Source of the DNA: a virus
Virus record (IMG/VR): IMGVR_UViG_3300028388_003712
Coordinates: 1 to 43,076 of that record
Reading direction: 5' to 3' (one strand)
Length of the DNA stretch: 43,076 nucleotides
Numbering within the stretch: position 1 is the stretch's first letter; every line of letters starts with the position of its first letter. The notes below the pieces were generated by a model that saw only the letters and a list, made by a program, of their open reading frames with translations, was not told the DNA's origin and ran no database searches. A program made the translations under genes and the position numbers. Shown here piece after piece: positions 17,508-24,274 of this stretch.

Positions 17508-18720
17508 GGAGTTTGGTGAGGTCTATCACGTGTCCAGGTAAGTCGTCTATGTCTATACCGGCGACTAATTGCGGTTTGCACAATAGCCAACATTCAGCCC
17601 ATGACTGAATCTCGTCTATGTCATCTGTCAGCAATACCGCATAGTCACCGGCCGCAGCCGCAGAAACGTCGGGGTCATATACCCTAACGTTCCGTTCACT
17701 CATTAGTAGGTAATCAACTATCGTCGCGTAGGGGCTACCACGCAGGTCATCAGTGCGCAGTTTGAAGCTCAAACCTACTACAACGATGTTCTGCAATTCA
17801 GTATTCAAAGCCGCGTGAATGGCGCGCTGGATGCGCATGCCGTTGCTCAGTTGAATCGCGGCCAGCACAGGCGCGTCCACGTTGGCCATACGTAACAATG
17901 CAGTCAAATCCTTCGGTAGACAGGGACCGCCATAGGGTTCCCCTGGTCGAAGATAGGCGCCGGAAGCATTCAACTTAGTATCCTGCGCAACGATCTCCAT
18001 CAACTGGGCCGCATCCACGCCAACTTTAGCGGCCACGTCAGCCACCTCGTTGGCGAAAGCAATTTTGAGAGCGTGAAACGTATTGGAGACGTATTTCACC
18101 ATTGCGGCGGTGCGACAATCGGTGATTGCCACGGGCGCAGTCACACCGTTGTATAGCGAGACTACGTGCCCACCGGCACGGGTGTCAGATTGGCCAATCA
18201 ACGTATAAGGCGGATTGCGGAAATCATCAACCGCCGAGCCTTCGCGCAGGAACTCAGGGTTGACCACAAAGCCAAAATCCTGCCCCAACGTTTTGCCAGA
18301 TACGTGCTGCAACAAATCTTCGAGATTATATATCCAGGCAGGCGGTACCGTGCTGCGAATGACCACGACGTGATAACGCGCGTAATCATGTAGCACCTTG
18401 GCCACCCGCTCCAACACACAGGTCAATGTCGAAAGGTCAGCACTCCCGTCATCGTTTGGCGGGGTACCTACACAGATCAACGTCATATCGCTCTCAGCAA
18501 CAGCCGCTTGTAAATCGGTAGAGAGGCGCAGCCGCTTGGCCTTCAATGCTAAATCAAGCACGCCTTGGAGTTTCGGCTCATTAAAAGGGGCGCGCCCGTT
18601 AGCCAGCAATGACAGCAAGTCGCGGTCCACATCCACACCGTGGACCGTGTGCCCCTGCGCAGCCAGCACAGCCGCCGTCACCGCGCCAATATGGCCTAAT
18701 CCGATAACGGCGACCTTCAT
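17461..18720 (-). CDS. UDP/GDP-sugar 6-dehydrogenase (cargo gene)
   Basis: 419 residues, ATG at 18720 with AGGTG upstream. It has the N-terminal Rossmann motif GLGHIG (residues 7-12), the central STVPP, VNPEFLREGSAVDDF, the helix MVKYVSNTFHALKIAFANE with the catalytic Lys, and the active-site Cys267 in YGGPCLPKD. Near the end GLSFKLRTDDLRGSP is typical. The family oxidises UDP-glucose or GDP-mannose to the uronic acid using NAD; the GGPCLPKD form is closer to GDP-mannose dehydrogenase. All catalytic residues seem present. It lies inside the late operon, directly downstream of R3, so it would be expressed during virion production, perhaps to alter the host surface polysaccharide. Confidence 0.9.
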   Translation of the reverse strand: MKVAVIGLGHIGAVTAAVLAAQGHTVHGVDVDRDLLSLLANGRAPFNEPKLQGVLDLALKAKRLRLSTDLQAAVAESDMTLICVGTPPNDDGSADLSTLTCVLERVAKVLHDYARYHVVVIRSTVPPAWIYNLEDLLQHVSGKTLGQDFGFVVNPEFLREGSAVDDFRNPPYTLIGQSDTRAGGHVVSLYNGVTAPVAITDCRTAAMVKYVSNTFHALKIAFANEVADVAAKVGVDAAQLMEIVAQDTKLNASGAYLRPGEPYGGPCLPKDLTALLRMANVDAPVLAAIQLSNGMRIQRAIHAALNTELQNIVVVGLSFKLRTDDLRGSPYATIVDYLLMSERNVRVYDPDVSAAAAGDYAVLLTDDIDEIQSWAECWLLCKPQLVAGIDIDDLPGHVIDLTKLHDLGNRKNRDTCRYT

Positions 18721-18740
18721 TTCTGCACCTGAATCAATGT

Positions 18741-18846
18741 ATTAACAGTCGTTTTTTTACTCATTTAAGACTCGTTTTTGTCCGTTAAATGCGTCTTTTT
18801 TTAATAAAGATGTCCGTTAATGCTGTTTAATAGTCGTTTTTGTATC
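18741..18846 (+). repeat. Dispersed element R3 (106 bp, diverged)
   Basis: The left end reads ATTAACAGTCGTTTTTTT. The right end (TGTCCGTTAATGCTGTTTAA, then TAGTCGTTTTTG) aligns to the consensus with several changes. The middle has several CGTTTTTG / GCGTCTTTTTTT half-site-like runs. It lies between the dehydrogenase start (20 bases away) and the stop of the gene at 18845, whose TGA overlaps the end of the element. It is the most diverged full-length copy. Confidence 0.7.
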
Positions 18847-19435
18847 ACGGCAAACCGGCACCACTACGGGACAATCCCCACAGAACGAACACGGCCAACG
18901 CAGTTAGTAGCACACCACCAATGCCCATCGCAAACCACCGGAGGCCCTTCAGCCATGGCAACCACGATCCCCAGGTTTCTCGCAGCCAACGCTCTAATTC
19001 GTCGCGCAACAACTCAACGCCCGCGATAGCGTTGTCAGCTTTATCGCTTGCCTTGTTGATCAAGGATTTATGCGTGGAGAGCATCGTATAAATATCTTCA
19101 ATTTTGCGAGAGACATCGCGCAAGGCGGCCTCAACGCGATCCTGACCATCAACAATCTTAGTGAGCGTACCGGCGTTCATTCGGGTTTCTGCACATCTAC
19201 CAATGTGTTCCTCTCGTAGTTGCTCATGACTGCTCTCAATAGTCTCAATTCGTTTCTCATGCGACCGCATGCCGTTGCCAATCTCTGCGAAAATACGTGC
19301 AACGTCAGCACGCATCAAATCGATACCGCGCTCCATCTCGTGTGAGAGCCACAATATCTGCTGCTCCTGCGGAAGCTTGGTCGGGTCTAGTTTCCCCGTC
19401 CCTGGTTGCGTGCTAAAACGCGGGTCGTCAGCCAT
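18845..19435 (-). CDS. Coiled-coil protein with C-terminal membrane segment
   Basis: 196 residues from the ATG at 19435, which overlaps the TAA of the holin-like gene (TAATG). Residues about 20-150 are helical and charged, with heptad-like spacing (RIETIESSHEQLREEH; LRDVSRKIEDIYTMLSTHKS). A single membrane segment lies near the C-terminus (FAMGIGGVLLTALAVFVLWG). This is the layout of XhlA-type holin-associated or hemolysin-like proteins. Together with the upstream gene it probably forms the lysis or host-membrane pair; no endolysin was identified nearby. Confidence 0.65.
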   Translation of the reverse strand: MADDPRFSTQPGTGKLDPTKLPQEQQILWLSHEMERGIDLMRADVARIFAEIGNGMRSHEKRIETIESSHEQLREEHIGRCAETRMNAGTLTKIVDGQDRVEAALRDVSRKIEDIYTMLSTHKSLINKASDKADNAIAGVELLRDELERWLRETWGSWLPWLKGLRWFAMGIGGVLLTALAVFVLWGLSRSGAGLP

Positions 19436-19884
19436 TATTTGGTTTTCACCGCCATACGAAACCAACCCTGGCTACCGAGCCAGGTCATCACGGCACCGGC
19501 GACAATCAACCAATATGGGGCCAGTATTTCAAAGACTTCTACTGGTACGTATGTGACCAACAGACGCGCGGCCACAGATACTGTGGCCGAAATTACAATG
19601 GGGATAGCGCGCTTGAGTTCTGAGGATTGTTGATTGTACCACGGCCAACGCGCTAGCAGCATCGACGCTAGCACACCAATACTCACCCACCCCGCAGGCC
19701 CTGCGAGTTGTTCCAGGAACCCCGGAAGCGCAGGCACATCTGCAGGGTTGACCGTGATCGGCACCGATGCCGGTGGCGTCGGCGTAGGCACAGGACTATC
19801 ACCAGATCCGGATTGTGCGGCTACAGGAGCCGCCAACATCAACACGCTCATTCCAACCAAAATCGCTCGATATACTCTCTTCAA
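19435..19884 (-). CDS. Holin-like membrane protein
   Basis: 149 residues from a TTG at 19884, chosen because GGAGG lies at correct spacing (GGAGGTTGCGTTG). There is an N-terminal signal or membrane segment (ILVGMSVLMLAAPVAAQ), a Pro/Thr-rich linker, then two to three hydrophobic helices (WVSIGVLASMLLARWPW; IVISATVSVAARLLVTYV; LIVAGAVMTWLG). Small size, several membrane helices and its place at the head of the late operon, beside an XhlA-like protein, suggest a holin. Not proven. Confidence 0.65.
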   Translation of the reverse strand: MKRVYRAILVGMSVLMLAAPVAAQSGSGDSPVPTPTPPASVPITVNPADVPALPGFLEQLAGPAGWVSIGVLASMLLARWPWYNQQSSELKRAIPIVISATVSVAARLLVTYVPVEVFEILAPYWLIVAGAVMTWLGSQGWFRMAVKTK

Positions 19885-19911
19885 CGCAACCTCCAATTGT
19901 TAGAAATAAAA

Positions 19912-19946
19912 AAGCGCCACGCATGCATAATGCATGCGTGGCGCTC
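19912..19946 (-). terminator. Rho-independent terminator
   Basis: A perfect 14-bp inverted repeat (GCGCCACGCATGCA at 19914-19927 and its complement at 19931-19944) with a 3-base loop is followed on the minus strand by TTTTTTATTTC. It ends the 65-residue gene upstream and stands only about 25 bases before the holin-like start. Confidence 0.9.
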
Positions 19947-19967
19947 TGCTTACGATAACGCCGTCAG

Positions 19968-20165
19968 CTAATTTTCGCTGAACAAAACTAAACTGGACTT
20001 GACGCTGTCGCCAGAGAATGTTATTTCAATACGTCCGCGATCAATACGCTCAACCTGCTCGACCAGGATTTGCCAGCGTAGTATCTCCGCTATCATATCC
20101 TGAATGCGCTCCGACGCGACAGCCGTCTTATTCATTCCCCGCGAGACTAACATCACCTCGTCCAT
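19968..20165 (-). CDS. Small protein, single-gene transcription unit
   Basis: 65 residues. It lies between a strong promoter and a strong terminator. The ATG at 20165 is only nine bases after the -10 hexamer, so the transcript would be almost leaderless. Later ATG codons at residues 5 and 11 have purine-rich runs before them and are alternatives. The sequence is helical then beta (RIEITFSGDSVKSSLVLFSE). Not recognised. A short regulator or an RNA acting in its own right are both possible. Confidence 0.55.
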   Translation of the reverse strand: MDEVMLVSRGMNKTAVASERIQDMIAEILRWQILVEQVERIDRGRIEITFSGDSVKSSLVLFSEN

Positions 20166-20173
20166 ATATCTAC

Positions 20174-20202
20174 ATTATAGAACATATTTTCAAACAATGC
20201 AA
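20174..20202 (-). promoter_or_regulatory. Sigma70-type promoter
   Basis: On the minus strand TTGCAT and TATAAT are separated by 17 bases. It drives the 65-residue gene; the predicted start of transcription is within two bases of the ATG. Confidence 0.75.
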
Positions 20203-20203
20203 A

Positions 20204-20830
20204 TCAGCTCACAAATAGATTGAGTTGCGTGGATTCGTCACCGGCGCGCGGTTTACGTTTGCCCCAGCGCGGGGCATCGTTTTTACCGGCGCGCCATAGC
20301 GTTTCGGCACGCTCGCGATATGGATCCTCCACGTCAGCCTCATTCTCTAGTTGACAACCGACATCCACCCAGAAATCGAATCCCCCACGCCCCATTTGCT
20401 TCCCTTTGCGCGTGTGTTTGTCGTAGGCATAGTCAGGTATATCGCGCATCTGGTGAGCTTGTTGATCTTCGTAAAATTTCTGCGTAACGACACGCTGGAA
20501 GTGATCTGCCGTGCGCGCCTTGGGCGACCGGCACATCAACAAAATAGCGTTGGCCAAGATCAACCGGCACGTGCCGTCCTTGCCCAACGACCGGAACTCG
20601 AAAAACTGCGCGCGCAGGTGGGGCAGTTGGATCAGGATATCAGGGTTCGCTATGCCAATGTCCTCGTTACAGATAACCAGCAACCGCCGCCACAGATACA
20701 TCTCGTAGCGCGGCAATAGCTCCATTGCCCAGTACATTGCCTGCTCCTCATTGCCGCGCCGGATGTCCTTCTGTAACGCGCTAATGACCTCTCCCAGCAT
20801 GTAACCATCTTGTGTGTATATGTTGCCCAT
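20204..20830 (-). CDS. Stand-alone RarA/MgsA C-terminal-like domain protein
   Basis: 208 residues from the ATG at 20830 with CAGGAGG upstream. Residues 12-120 (ALQKDIRRGNEEQAMYWAME; WRRLLVICNEDIGIANPDIL; CRLILANAILLMCRSPKART) match the family pattern of the C-terminal oligomerisation domain of the replication-fork ATPase RarA (MgsA), with the hallmark SEDIG/NEDIG motif. The AAA+ ATPase part is absent. After about residue 120 a basic tail follows. It could interfere with or use host fork repair; alternatives cannot be excluded. It is preceded by regulatory repeat A. Confidence 0.7.
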   Translation of the reverse strand: MGNIYTQDGYMLGEVISALQKDIRRGNEEQAMYWAMELLPRYEMYLWRRLLVICNEDIGIANPDILIQLPHLRAQFFEFRSLGKDGTCRLILANAILLMCRSPKARTADHFQRVVTQKFYEDQQAHQMRDIPDYAYDKHTRKGKQMGRGGFDFWVDVGCQLENEADVEDPYRERAETLWRAGKNDAPRWGKRKPRAGDESTQLNLFVS

Positions 20831-20850
20831 ACAAACCTCCTGTATATTGT

Positions 20851-20928
20851 TTACGTCTCTCACTCTCCCACATTCAACTTTTGGTGTCAATCTCTAGAAC
20901 ATACGAGTTTTTCACCAGTTTTTAATAG
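20851..20928 (-). promoter_or_regulatory. Regulatory repeat, copy A
   Basis: About 78 bases shared with copies B and C upstream of other minus-strand genes. On the minus strand it contains AAAACTGGTGAAAAACTCG, then AGAGATTGACACCAAAAGTT and GAATGTGGGA. A consensus -35 (TTGACA at 20885-20890) is present but no TATAAT-like -10 at 17 bases, suggesting an activator or a different sigma factor. Confidence 0.7.
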
Positions 20929-20963
20929 TGTCGAGGCTCCGGTGACCGAAGCCTCGACTACTG

Positions 20964-21281
20964 CTACAGGACACCCCCTGCCAAATACTGTCCCAGGGTT
21001 TCTTCTTCCTCGACGATGATGCCTTTGACTACTGCCTCGTACAACGCTACGCTATCCAGATTGAGGGGGGACTCGTCCAGAAAGACTTCCAAGCCCTCCG
21101 CATCCAGGTCGCCCAGAACCTTGTGAAATGCTTCCTCGCTGATATAGCCTGCACCCAGCGTCCAAAACGCACTCAGCCGGGAGTTAAACTCAATTAAAGC
21201 TTCCTGTGCACGCACGCACGCCAGCTTCCAGCGTTTCATCAACTTATCAAACTCGTCCTGTGTAATTTGCCGTCTCGCCAT
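20964..21281 (-). CDS. Small phage protein, paralog 1
   Basis: 105 residues from the ATG at 21281, with GGAGGTAGAG directly before. It is a tandem paralog of the gene at 21334-21636: both open (M)(A/S)RR(Q/E)IT and share WK..C.RA..AL.EF and the GY(I/V)S..AF segment. The fold looks helical with an acidic C-terminus. Not recognised. A 12-bp GC hairpin lies 16 bases upstream of its start. Confidence 0.7.
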   Translation of the reverse strand: MARRQITQDEFDKLMKRWKLACVRAQEALIEFNSRLSAFWTLGAGYISEEAFHKVLGDLDAEGLEVFLDESPLNLDSVALYEAVVKGIIVEEEETLGQYLAGGVL

Positions 21282-21297
21282 CTCTACCTCCATAGAG

Positions 21298-21326
21298 GCA
21301 GTGCCCCGGCGATACCGGGGCACTGC
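21298..21326. other. Leader hairpin before paralog 1
   Basis: A 12-bp perfect inverted repeat (GCAGTGCCCCGG at 21298-21309 and its complement at 21315-21326) lies between the two paralogs, just upstream of the ribosome-binding site of the second. No T-run follows on the minus strand, so it may be a processing or stability hairpin rather than a terminator. Confidence 0.6.
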
Positions 21327-21333
21327 ACTTGAT

Positions 21334-21636
21334 TTAATTAAATAGATTGTCTAACAGTGAACGCTTGGGGTCTATCGCCACACCGTGCACAACCGCTGCC
21401 CGCAGCGCATCTACATCCAGCTCGGGATTGTCTACGAGGGGCGCTATGCCCTCCGACTGCAACCGCGTGTAGGCGCGCTTGAACGCACGGTCTGACACGT
21501 AACCGGCATCTATGGAATAAAACATATCCAACTGCTCCTCAAACTCCAAGAGCGCCTTACGCGCGCGCGCACACTCGGCCTTCCACTTCATGACCATTGC
21601 GCTAAATTCTTCCGATGTAATCTCTCGTCTCGACAT
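21334..21636 (-). CDS. Small phage protein, paralog 2
   Basis: 100 residues from the ATG at 21636, preceded by the same GGAGGTAGAG used by its paralog at 20964-21281. It contains REITSEEFSAMVMKWKAECA and DAGYVSDRAFKRAYTRLQ. The two genes arose by duplication of gene plus ribosome-binding site; outside conserved helices they have diverged strongly. Function unknown. A GC-rich hairpin occupies its leader. Confidence 0.7.
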   Translation of the reverse strand: MSRREITSEEFSAMVMKWKAECARARKALLEFEEQLDMFYSIDAGYVSDRAFKRAYTRLQSEGIAPLVDNPELDVDALRAAVVHGVAIDPKRSLLDNLFN

Positions 21637-21654
21637 CTCTACCTCCATAAGTGA

Positions 21655-21726
21655 TATAATGTGATAGGGGTCTATTCGCCCCTTGTGCCCGTGCTCCGGC
21701 TCCACCCGGCGCACGGGCTTTTTTAC
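21655..21726 (+). ncRNA. Candidate small plus-strand RNA
   Basis: An extended -10 (TGATATAAT ending at 21660) is followed by a hairpin GCCCGTGC / GCACGGGC (about 21688-21718) and TTTTTT, a classic plus-strand terminator. All neighbouring genes are on the minus strand, so this would be a roughly 60-base RNA, antisense to the leader of the gene at 21334-21636. The -35 is weak (TCGACA at 19 bases). No expression evidence. Confidence 0.35.
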
Positions 21727-21929
21727 TATGCCGCCACCAGACCAGCGATTAACTGTTCCAACAGCTCACGGCTAGGCAGCCCTGCGCAGCCAGCACCGCG
21801 CTGCGCTTCACCAGGCGAGGGTAATACTGCCTCATAACCACACTTGGTACAGCGCACTCGCGTGCCCTCGACCACGACCTCACCATCGCACTCCTCACAA
21901 CCATCTACAACAATGTGTTCCAGCTCCAT
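21726..21929 (-). CDS. Small zinc-ribbon protein
   Basis: 67 residues from the ATG at 21929, GGAGG upstream. CEEC at residues 11-14 and CTKC at about 27-30 make a compact zinc ribbon, followed by a Gly/Pro-rich linker and a C-terminal helix (LLEQLIAGLVAA). It is the first gene after regulatory repeat B. Such small ribbons may bind nucleic acid or another protein; the target is unknown. Confidence 0.75.
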   Translation of the reverse strand: MELEHIVVDGCEECDGEVVVEGTRVRCTKCGYEAVLPSPGEAQRGAGCAGLPSRELLEQLIAGLVAA

Positions 21930-21957
21930 TTGAACCTCCATAAAAGTGTATTTACTT

Positions 21958-22040
21958 AACGTCTTAATCTTCCCACGGTCAACTTTTGGTGTCAATCTCT
22001 AACAACAAGAATTTATCACCAGTTTTTCACCAGTTTGAAA
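21958..22040 (-). promoter_or_regulatory. Regulatory repeat, copy B
   Basis: It shares the block AGAGATTGACACCAAAAGTT and GTGGGAAGAT with copies A and C. Upstream on the minus strand are two direct repeats AAACTGGTGA spaced 11 bases centre to centre (one helical turn), a typical arrangement for a dimeric activator. It drives the zinc-ribbon gene and possibly the paralog pair. Confidence 0.7.
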
Positions 22041-22048
22041 AGTGGGGG

Positions 22049-22444
22049 CTACGAAAACTCGTAGCTACGCACCATCGCCAGCGGGTACAGGTGCCACACG
22101 TAATGATTAAAATACCGCTTAGCTATGGAGTAATTGAGGTACGGGACTGCGCCATAGAACATGTGCCACTGTTTCACGATGGAGTTATAGTGATCATACG
22201 CCTGCTCCCACGCGCTGATGTCACGCCACTGGTCAAGTTCGCTATTCGCAGCGCTGCCGGCCTCGCGAATGACCTCCGGCAAATCGGGAACAACCTGCCG
22301 AGCCAGACGGCGAATGGTGCGCATGTTCTGCGGCTGTGAATGGTTTGCATGGAACACGGCTACCTTGCTCACTGCGGACATATACACCTCGTAGCTGGTC
22401 CGCAACCGAAAAGGAAATGTATCAACCTTAAAATCAACCTGCAT
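22049..22444 (-). CDS. Hypothetical phage protein
   Basis: 131 residues, ATG at 22444 with CAGGAGG upstream. It is rich in His, Trp and Tyr in its second half (WHMFYGAVPYLNYSIAKRYF). No motif was recognised. It is the only gene between regulatory repeats C and B, so it is probably a single-gene unit under copy C. Confidence 0.65.
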   Translation of the reverse strand: MQVDFKVDTFPFRLRTSYEVYMSAVSKVAVFHANHSQPQNMRTIRRLARQVVPDLPEVIREAGSAANSELDQWRDISAWEQAYDHYNSIVKQWHMFYGAVPYLNYSIAKRYFNHYVWHLYPLAMVRSYEFS

Positions 22445-22474
22445 CTCACGACCTCCTGTCAGAGTATTTGTTCA

Positions 22475-22558
22475 CAACGTCTTCATCTTCCCACGTGCAA
22501 CTTTGTGTGTCAATCTCTAACAACACGAATTTATCACCAGTTTTTCAACAGTGGAAAA
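22475..22558 (-). promoter_or_regulatory. Regulatory repeat, copy C
   Basis: Third copy of the block seen at 20851 and 21958: AGAGATTGACAC, then GTGGGAAGATGAAGACGTT. The upstream direct repeats are AACTGTTGA and AACTGGTGA. TTGACA is at 22508-22513. The 90 bases further upstream hold no gene. Confidence 0.7.
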
Positions 22559-22643
22559 TTGCTCAGAGAAACGCCCAGATTGCGCGATTTGCAAAATGCA
22601 CGTGTGTTTATGTTGCGGGAACTGATTTTCGTTGGAGATGCAC

Positions 22644-22692
22644 AAAAACAACCGTCCACTAGAGTGGTAACGACTACTCTAGTGGACGGTTG
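22644..22692 (-). terminator. Rho-independent terminator
   Basis: A perfect 17-bp inverted repeat (arms 22649-22665 and 22676-22692, CAACCGTCCACTAGAGT type) is followed on the minus strand by TTTTTGTG. It ends the zinc/Arg-rich gene at 22711-22905. Confidence 0.9.
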
Positions 22693-22710
22693 CCTAAATA
22701 GAGATTTTAG

Positions 22711-22905
22711 TTATACTAATGATTGCCCATCGTCACTCCTGTCAGAGTAAGAGGGGCAAAGATAGCCACCGCCACCGCCACCGCGATAAGATCTCCGCCT
22801 TCGCCGCTTCGACCCCTTCTTCTTGGTAGGATGGCATTTGGGACACAACGCAGTTACGTACATCATACCGCAGGTATGGCACTTGAATGGTTTTGCTCTT
22901 GGCAT
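22711..22905 (-). CDS. Zinc-ribbon protein with Arg/Lys and poly-Gly tail
   Basis: 64 residues from the ATG at 22905, with GAGGTAG upstream. CHTC at residues 9-12 and CPKC at 20-23 form a zinc ribbon, followed by a strongly basic segment (KKKGSKRRRRRSYR), six glycines and an acidic tail. A zinc ribbon with a basic arm suggests binding to DNA or RNA. It overlaps another frame (22742-23014); this one is preferred because of the metal motif and ribosome-binding site. Confidence 0.7.
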   Translation of the reverse strand: MPRAKPFKCHTCGMMYVTALCPKCHPTKKKGSKRRRRRSYRGGGGGGYLCPSYSDRSDDGQSLV

Positions 22906-23014
22906 TGATTCTACCTCGCAGGGTGTATTTAAGGTCTCCAAATGTAGGATACATAAGGTCTCTTACATTCACCGACTCAGAAACAGCATCTAAAATCATC
23001 TCAACTTGGTTCAT
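22742..23014 (-). CDS. Possible leaderless ORF overlapping the zinc protein
   Basis: 90 residues. The ATG at 23014 coincides with the predicted transcription start of a TTGACG-17-TAGAAT promoter, so it could be translated without a leader. The first 45 residues (MNQVEMILDAVSESVNVRDL) look protein-like; the last part is read in another frame of the zinc-ribbon gene and is low-complexity (RWRWRWLSLPLLL). It may be only a leader region. Confidence 0.3.
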   Translation of the reverse strand: MNQVEMILDAVSESVNVRDLMYPTFGDLKYTLRGRINAKSKTIQVPYLRYDVRNCVVSQMPSYQEEGVEAAKAEILSRWRWRWLSLPLLL

Positions 23015-23020
23015 ACTTTC

Positions 23021-23049
23021 ATTCTACTGTACTTCACATACCACGTCAA
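23021..23049 (-). promoter_or_regulatory. Sigma70-type promoter
   Basis: TTGACG and TAGAAT are separated by 17 bases on the minus strand. It would drive the zinc-ribbon unit. It directly follows the terminator of the recombinase gene. Confidence 0.65.
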
Positions 23050-23050
23050 A

Positions 23051-23080
23051 CGAAAAACGCGCCGGGGCTATACCCGGCGC
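23051..23080 (-). terminator. Terminator of the recombinase gene
   Basis: On the minus strand AACGCGCCGGG and CCCGGCGCG flank a short loop, then TTTTTCGTTT. It lies about 20 bases after the recombinase stop. Confidence 0.8.
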
Positions 23081-23098
23081 GTTTGCCAGTTTGCTCAA

Positions 23099-24097
23099 TC
23101 ATCCTGTCCATGCTACCTTCTCCATCTCGACCTGCATATCTGTATCAGAAGGTTTTGTATACCGTTTTGTCGTGTCAAGCGAAGCGTGGCCCAATGCATG
23201 ACCAACGCGGTCGAGGGATATCCCCTCATCAACCATATTCTTTGCTAAAGAGTGCCGCAGCATGTGCGGAGTTACTTCCAATCCAGCGCGCTCCCCCACG
23301 CGCTGCACAGCCCGTGATATAGCGCGGGAACTGAGTTTCTTCCACCCCTTCTGTGACAGGAAAAATGATCGGCACTTGGCGTCTGGGCGCACATCCAACC
23401 ACTCCTGAAGCGCAGCCCGTGCATCTTTGTTCAAGGCGACCTTACGAGACTTGCGCCCCTTGCCCTTACGCACCCATACATGGCCAGATCGAGGATTGAT
23501 AACCACATCATCTAGCTCCAATGCTGCAACCTCAGAGAGTCGCAGACCAGCGTTGAGCATCAACACAACAAGAGCGCGATCACGGCGCGACCACATCCGT
23601 GCAGGAGCATCCTCATCATCACCGGCGCGTAGGTCGCCGAGCTGCACCAACTCCTGCGCAGACCGTAATAGCGCGTACTGATCCTGACGGCTCAACCAAC
23701 GTGGTGCAGCATCTACCGACTTAATGCCTTTGATACCGTCGCTGGGGTCAGTGGCCGCTAATCCCTGGTCGCGCGCCCATTTGCAGAAGGCGCGTACAGC
23801 AGATAGGTAGCTGTTGATAGTGCTAGGTGCAAGCCGCCGTTCATCCGACAAATATGAGTCGCGATATGATTTCACATCCAACGGAGTGATCAACGCGGGG
23901 TCGAGAGATTTGCCAGTGGTGCGCTCAAACCAAGCTCTGAAATCAGATACTCCAACGAGATATAGGCGCATCGTCCGAGGCGATTTATCACGCTCTGCCA
24001 TATAACGCTCAAATGAATCCTCATAAGTCTCGACAGCCAAAGTTAACGTCGCCTTGCTTTCCACTACAGTTTGTGTTACACTACTAGTGCCTTTCAT
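23099..24097 (-). CDS. Tyrosine recombinase (XerC/D-like)
   Basis: 332 residues, ATG at 24097 with AAAAGGAGCTA upstream. The N-terminal SAM-like DNA-binding domain spans about 20-120. Catalytic residues are complete: Arg186 in LNAGLRLSEV, Lys near 213 in RKGKGRKSRKV, HMLRH with His278/Arg281, His304 in LGHASLDTT and Tyr313 in TKRYT. The length is that of XerC/D-type recombinases. It could resolve multimers, act on the dispersed R elements, or catalyse insertion. R4 lies directly upstream, between it and the excisionase-like gene. A second recombinase is at 37074-38150. Confidence 0.92.
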   Translation of the reverse strand: MKGTSSVTQTVVESKATLTLAVETYEDSFERYMAERDKSPRTMRLYLVGVSDFRAWFERTTGKSLDPALITPLDVKSYRDSYLSDERRLAPSTINSYLSAVRAFCKWARDQGLAATDPSDGIKGIKSVDAAPRWLSRQDQYALLRSAQELVQLGDLRAGDDEDAPARMWSRRDRALVVLMLNAGLRLSEVAALELDDVVINPRSGHVWVRKGKGRKSRKVALNKDARAALQEWLDVRPDAKCRSFFLSQKGWKKLSSRAISRAVQRVGERAGLEVTPHMLRHSLAKNMVDEGISLDRVGHALGHASLDTTKRYTKPSDTDMQVEMEKVAWTG

Positions 24098-24104
24098 TAG
24101 AATA

Positions 24105-24157
24105 GCTCCTTTTGATTGGTATTAGCTGCCCCAGTCCATATTACTGGGGCAGCTTTT
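24105..24157 (+). ncRNA. Candidate plus-strand RNA antisense to recombinase leader
   Basis: A hairpin CTGCCCCAGT / ACTGGGGCAG (24127-24153) with CTTTT after it on the plus strand looks like a plus-strand terminator, yet no plus-strand gene is near. A possible promoter is TTACAC-16-TAGAAT around 24080-24110. A short RNA from there would be complementary to the recombinase ribosome-binding site. On the minus strand it is only a leader hairpin. Weak. Confidence 0.3.
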
Positions 24158-24159
24158 GT

Positions 24160-24264
24160 ATTAACAGGCGTTTTTTAAATTAGATACTACCCCAAAAACG
24201 CCTCACTATATTAAAATTATATAACGGAAACGTCTTTTATGACCCGTTATCAGTCGTTATTTTC
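24160..24264 (+). repeat. Dispersed element R4 (105 bp)
   Basis: The left end reads ATTAACAGGCGTTTTTT. The right end reads AAACGTCTTTTATGACCCG and TTATCAGTCGTTATTTTC. An additional AAAACGCCT half-site lies inside at about 24193. It separates the excisionase-like gene (stop at 24275) from the tyrosine recombinase. Confidence 0.8.
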
Positions 24265-24274
24265 ATAACTCGTT

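Noticed and set aside
20890-21995. N-terminal extensions starting TTG-ACA-CCA in the genes after repeats A and B
   Set aside because: They begin in the promoter repeat itself; better starts with AGGAGG lie downstream.
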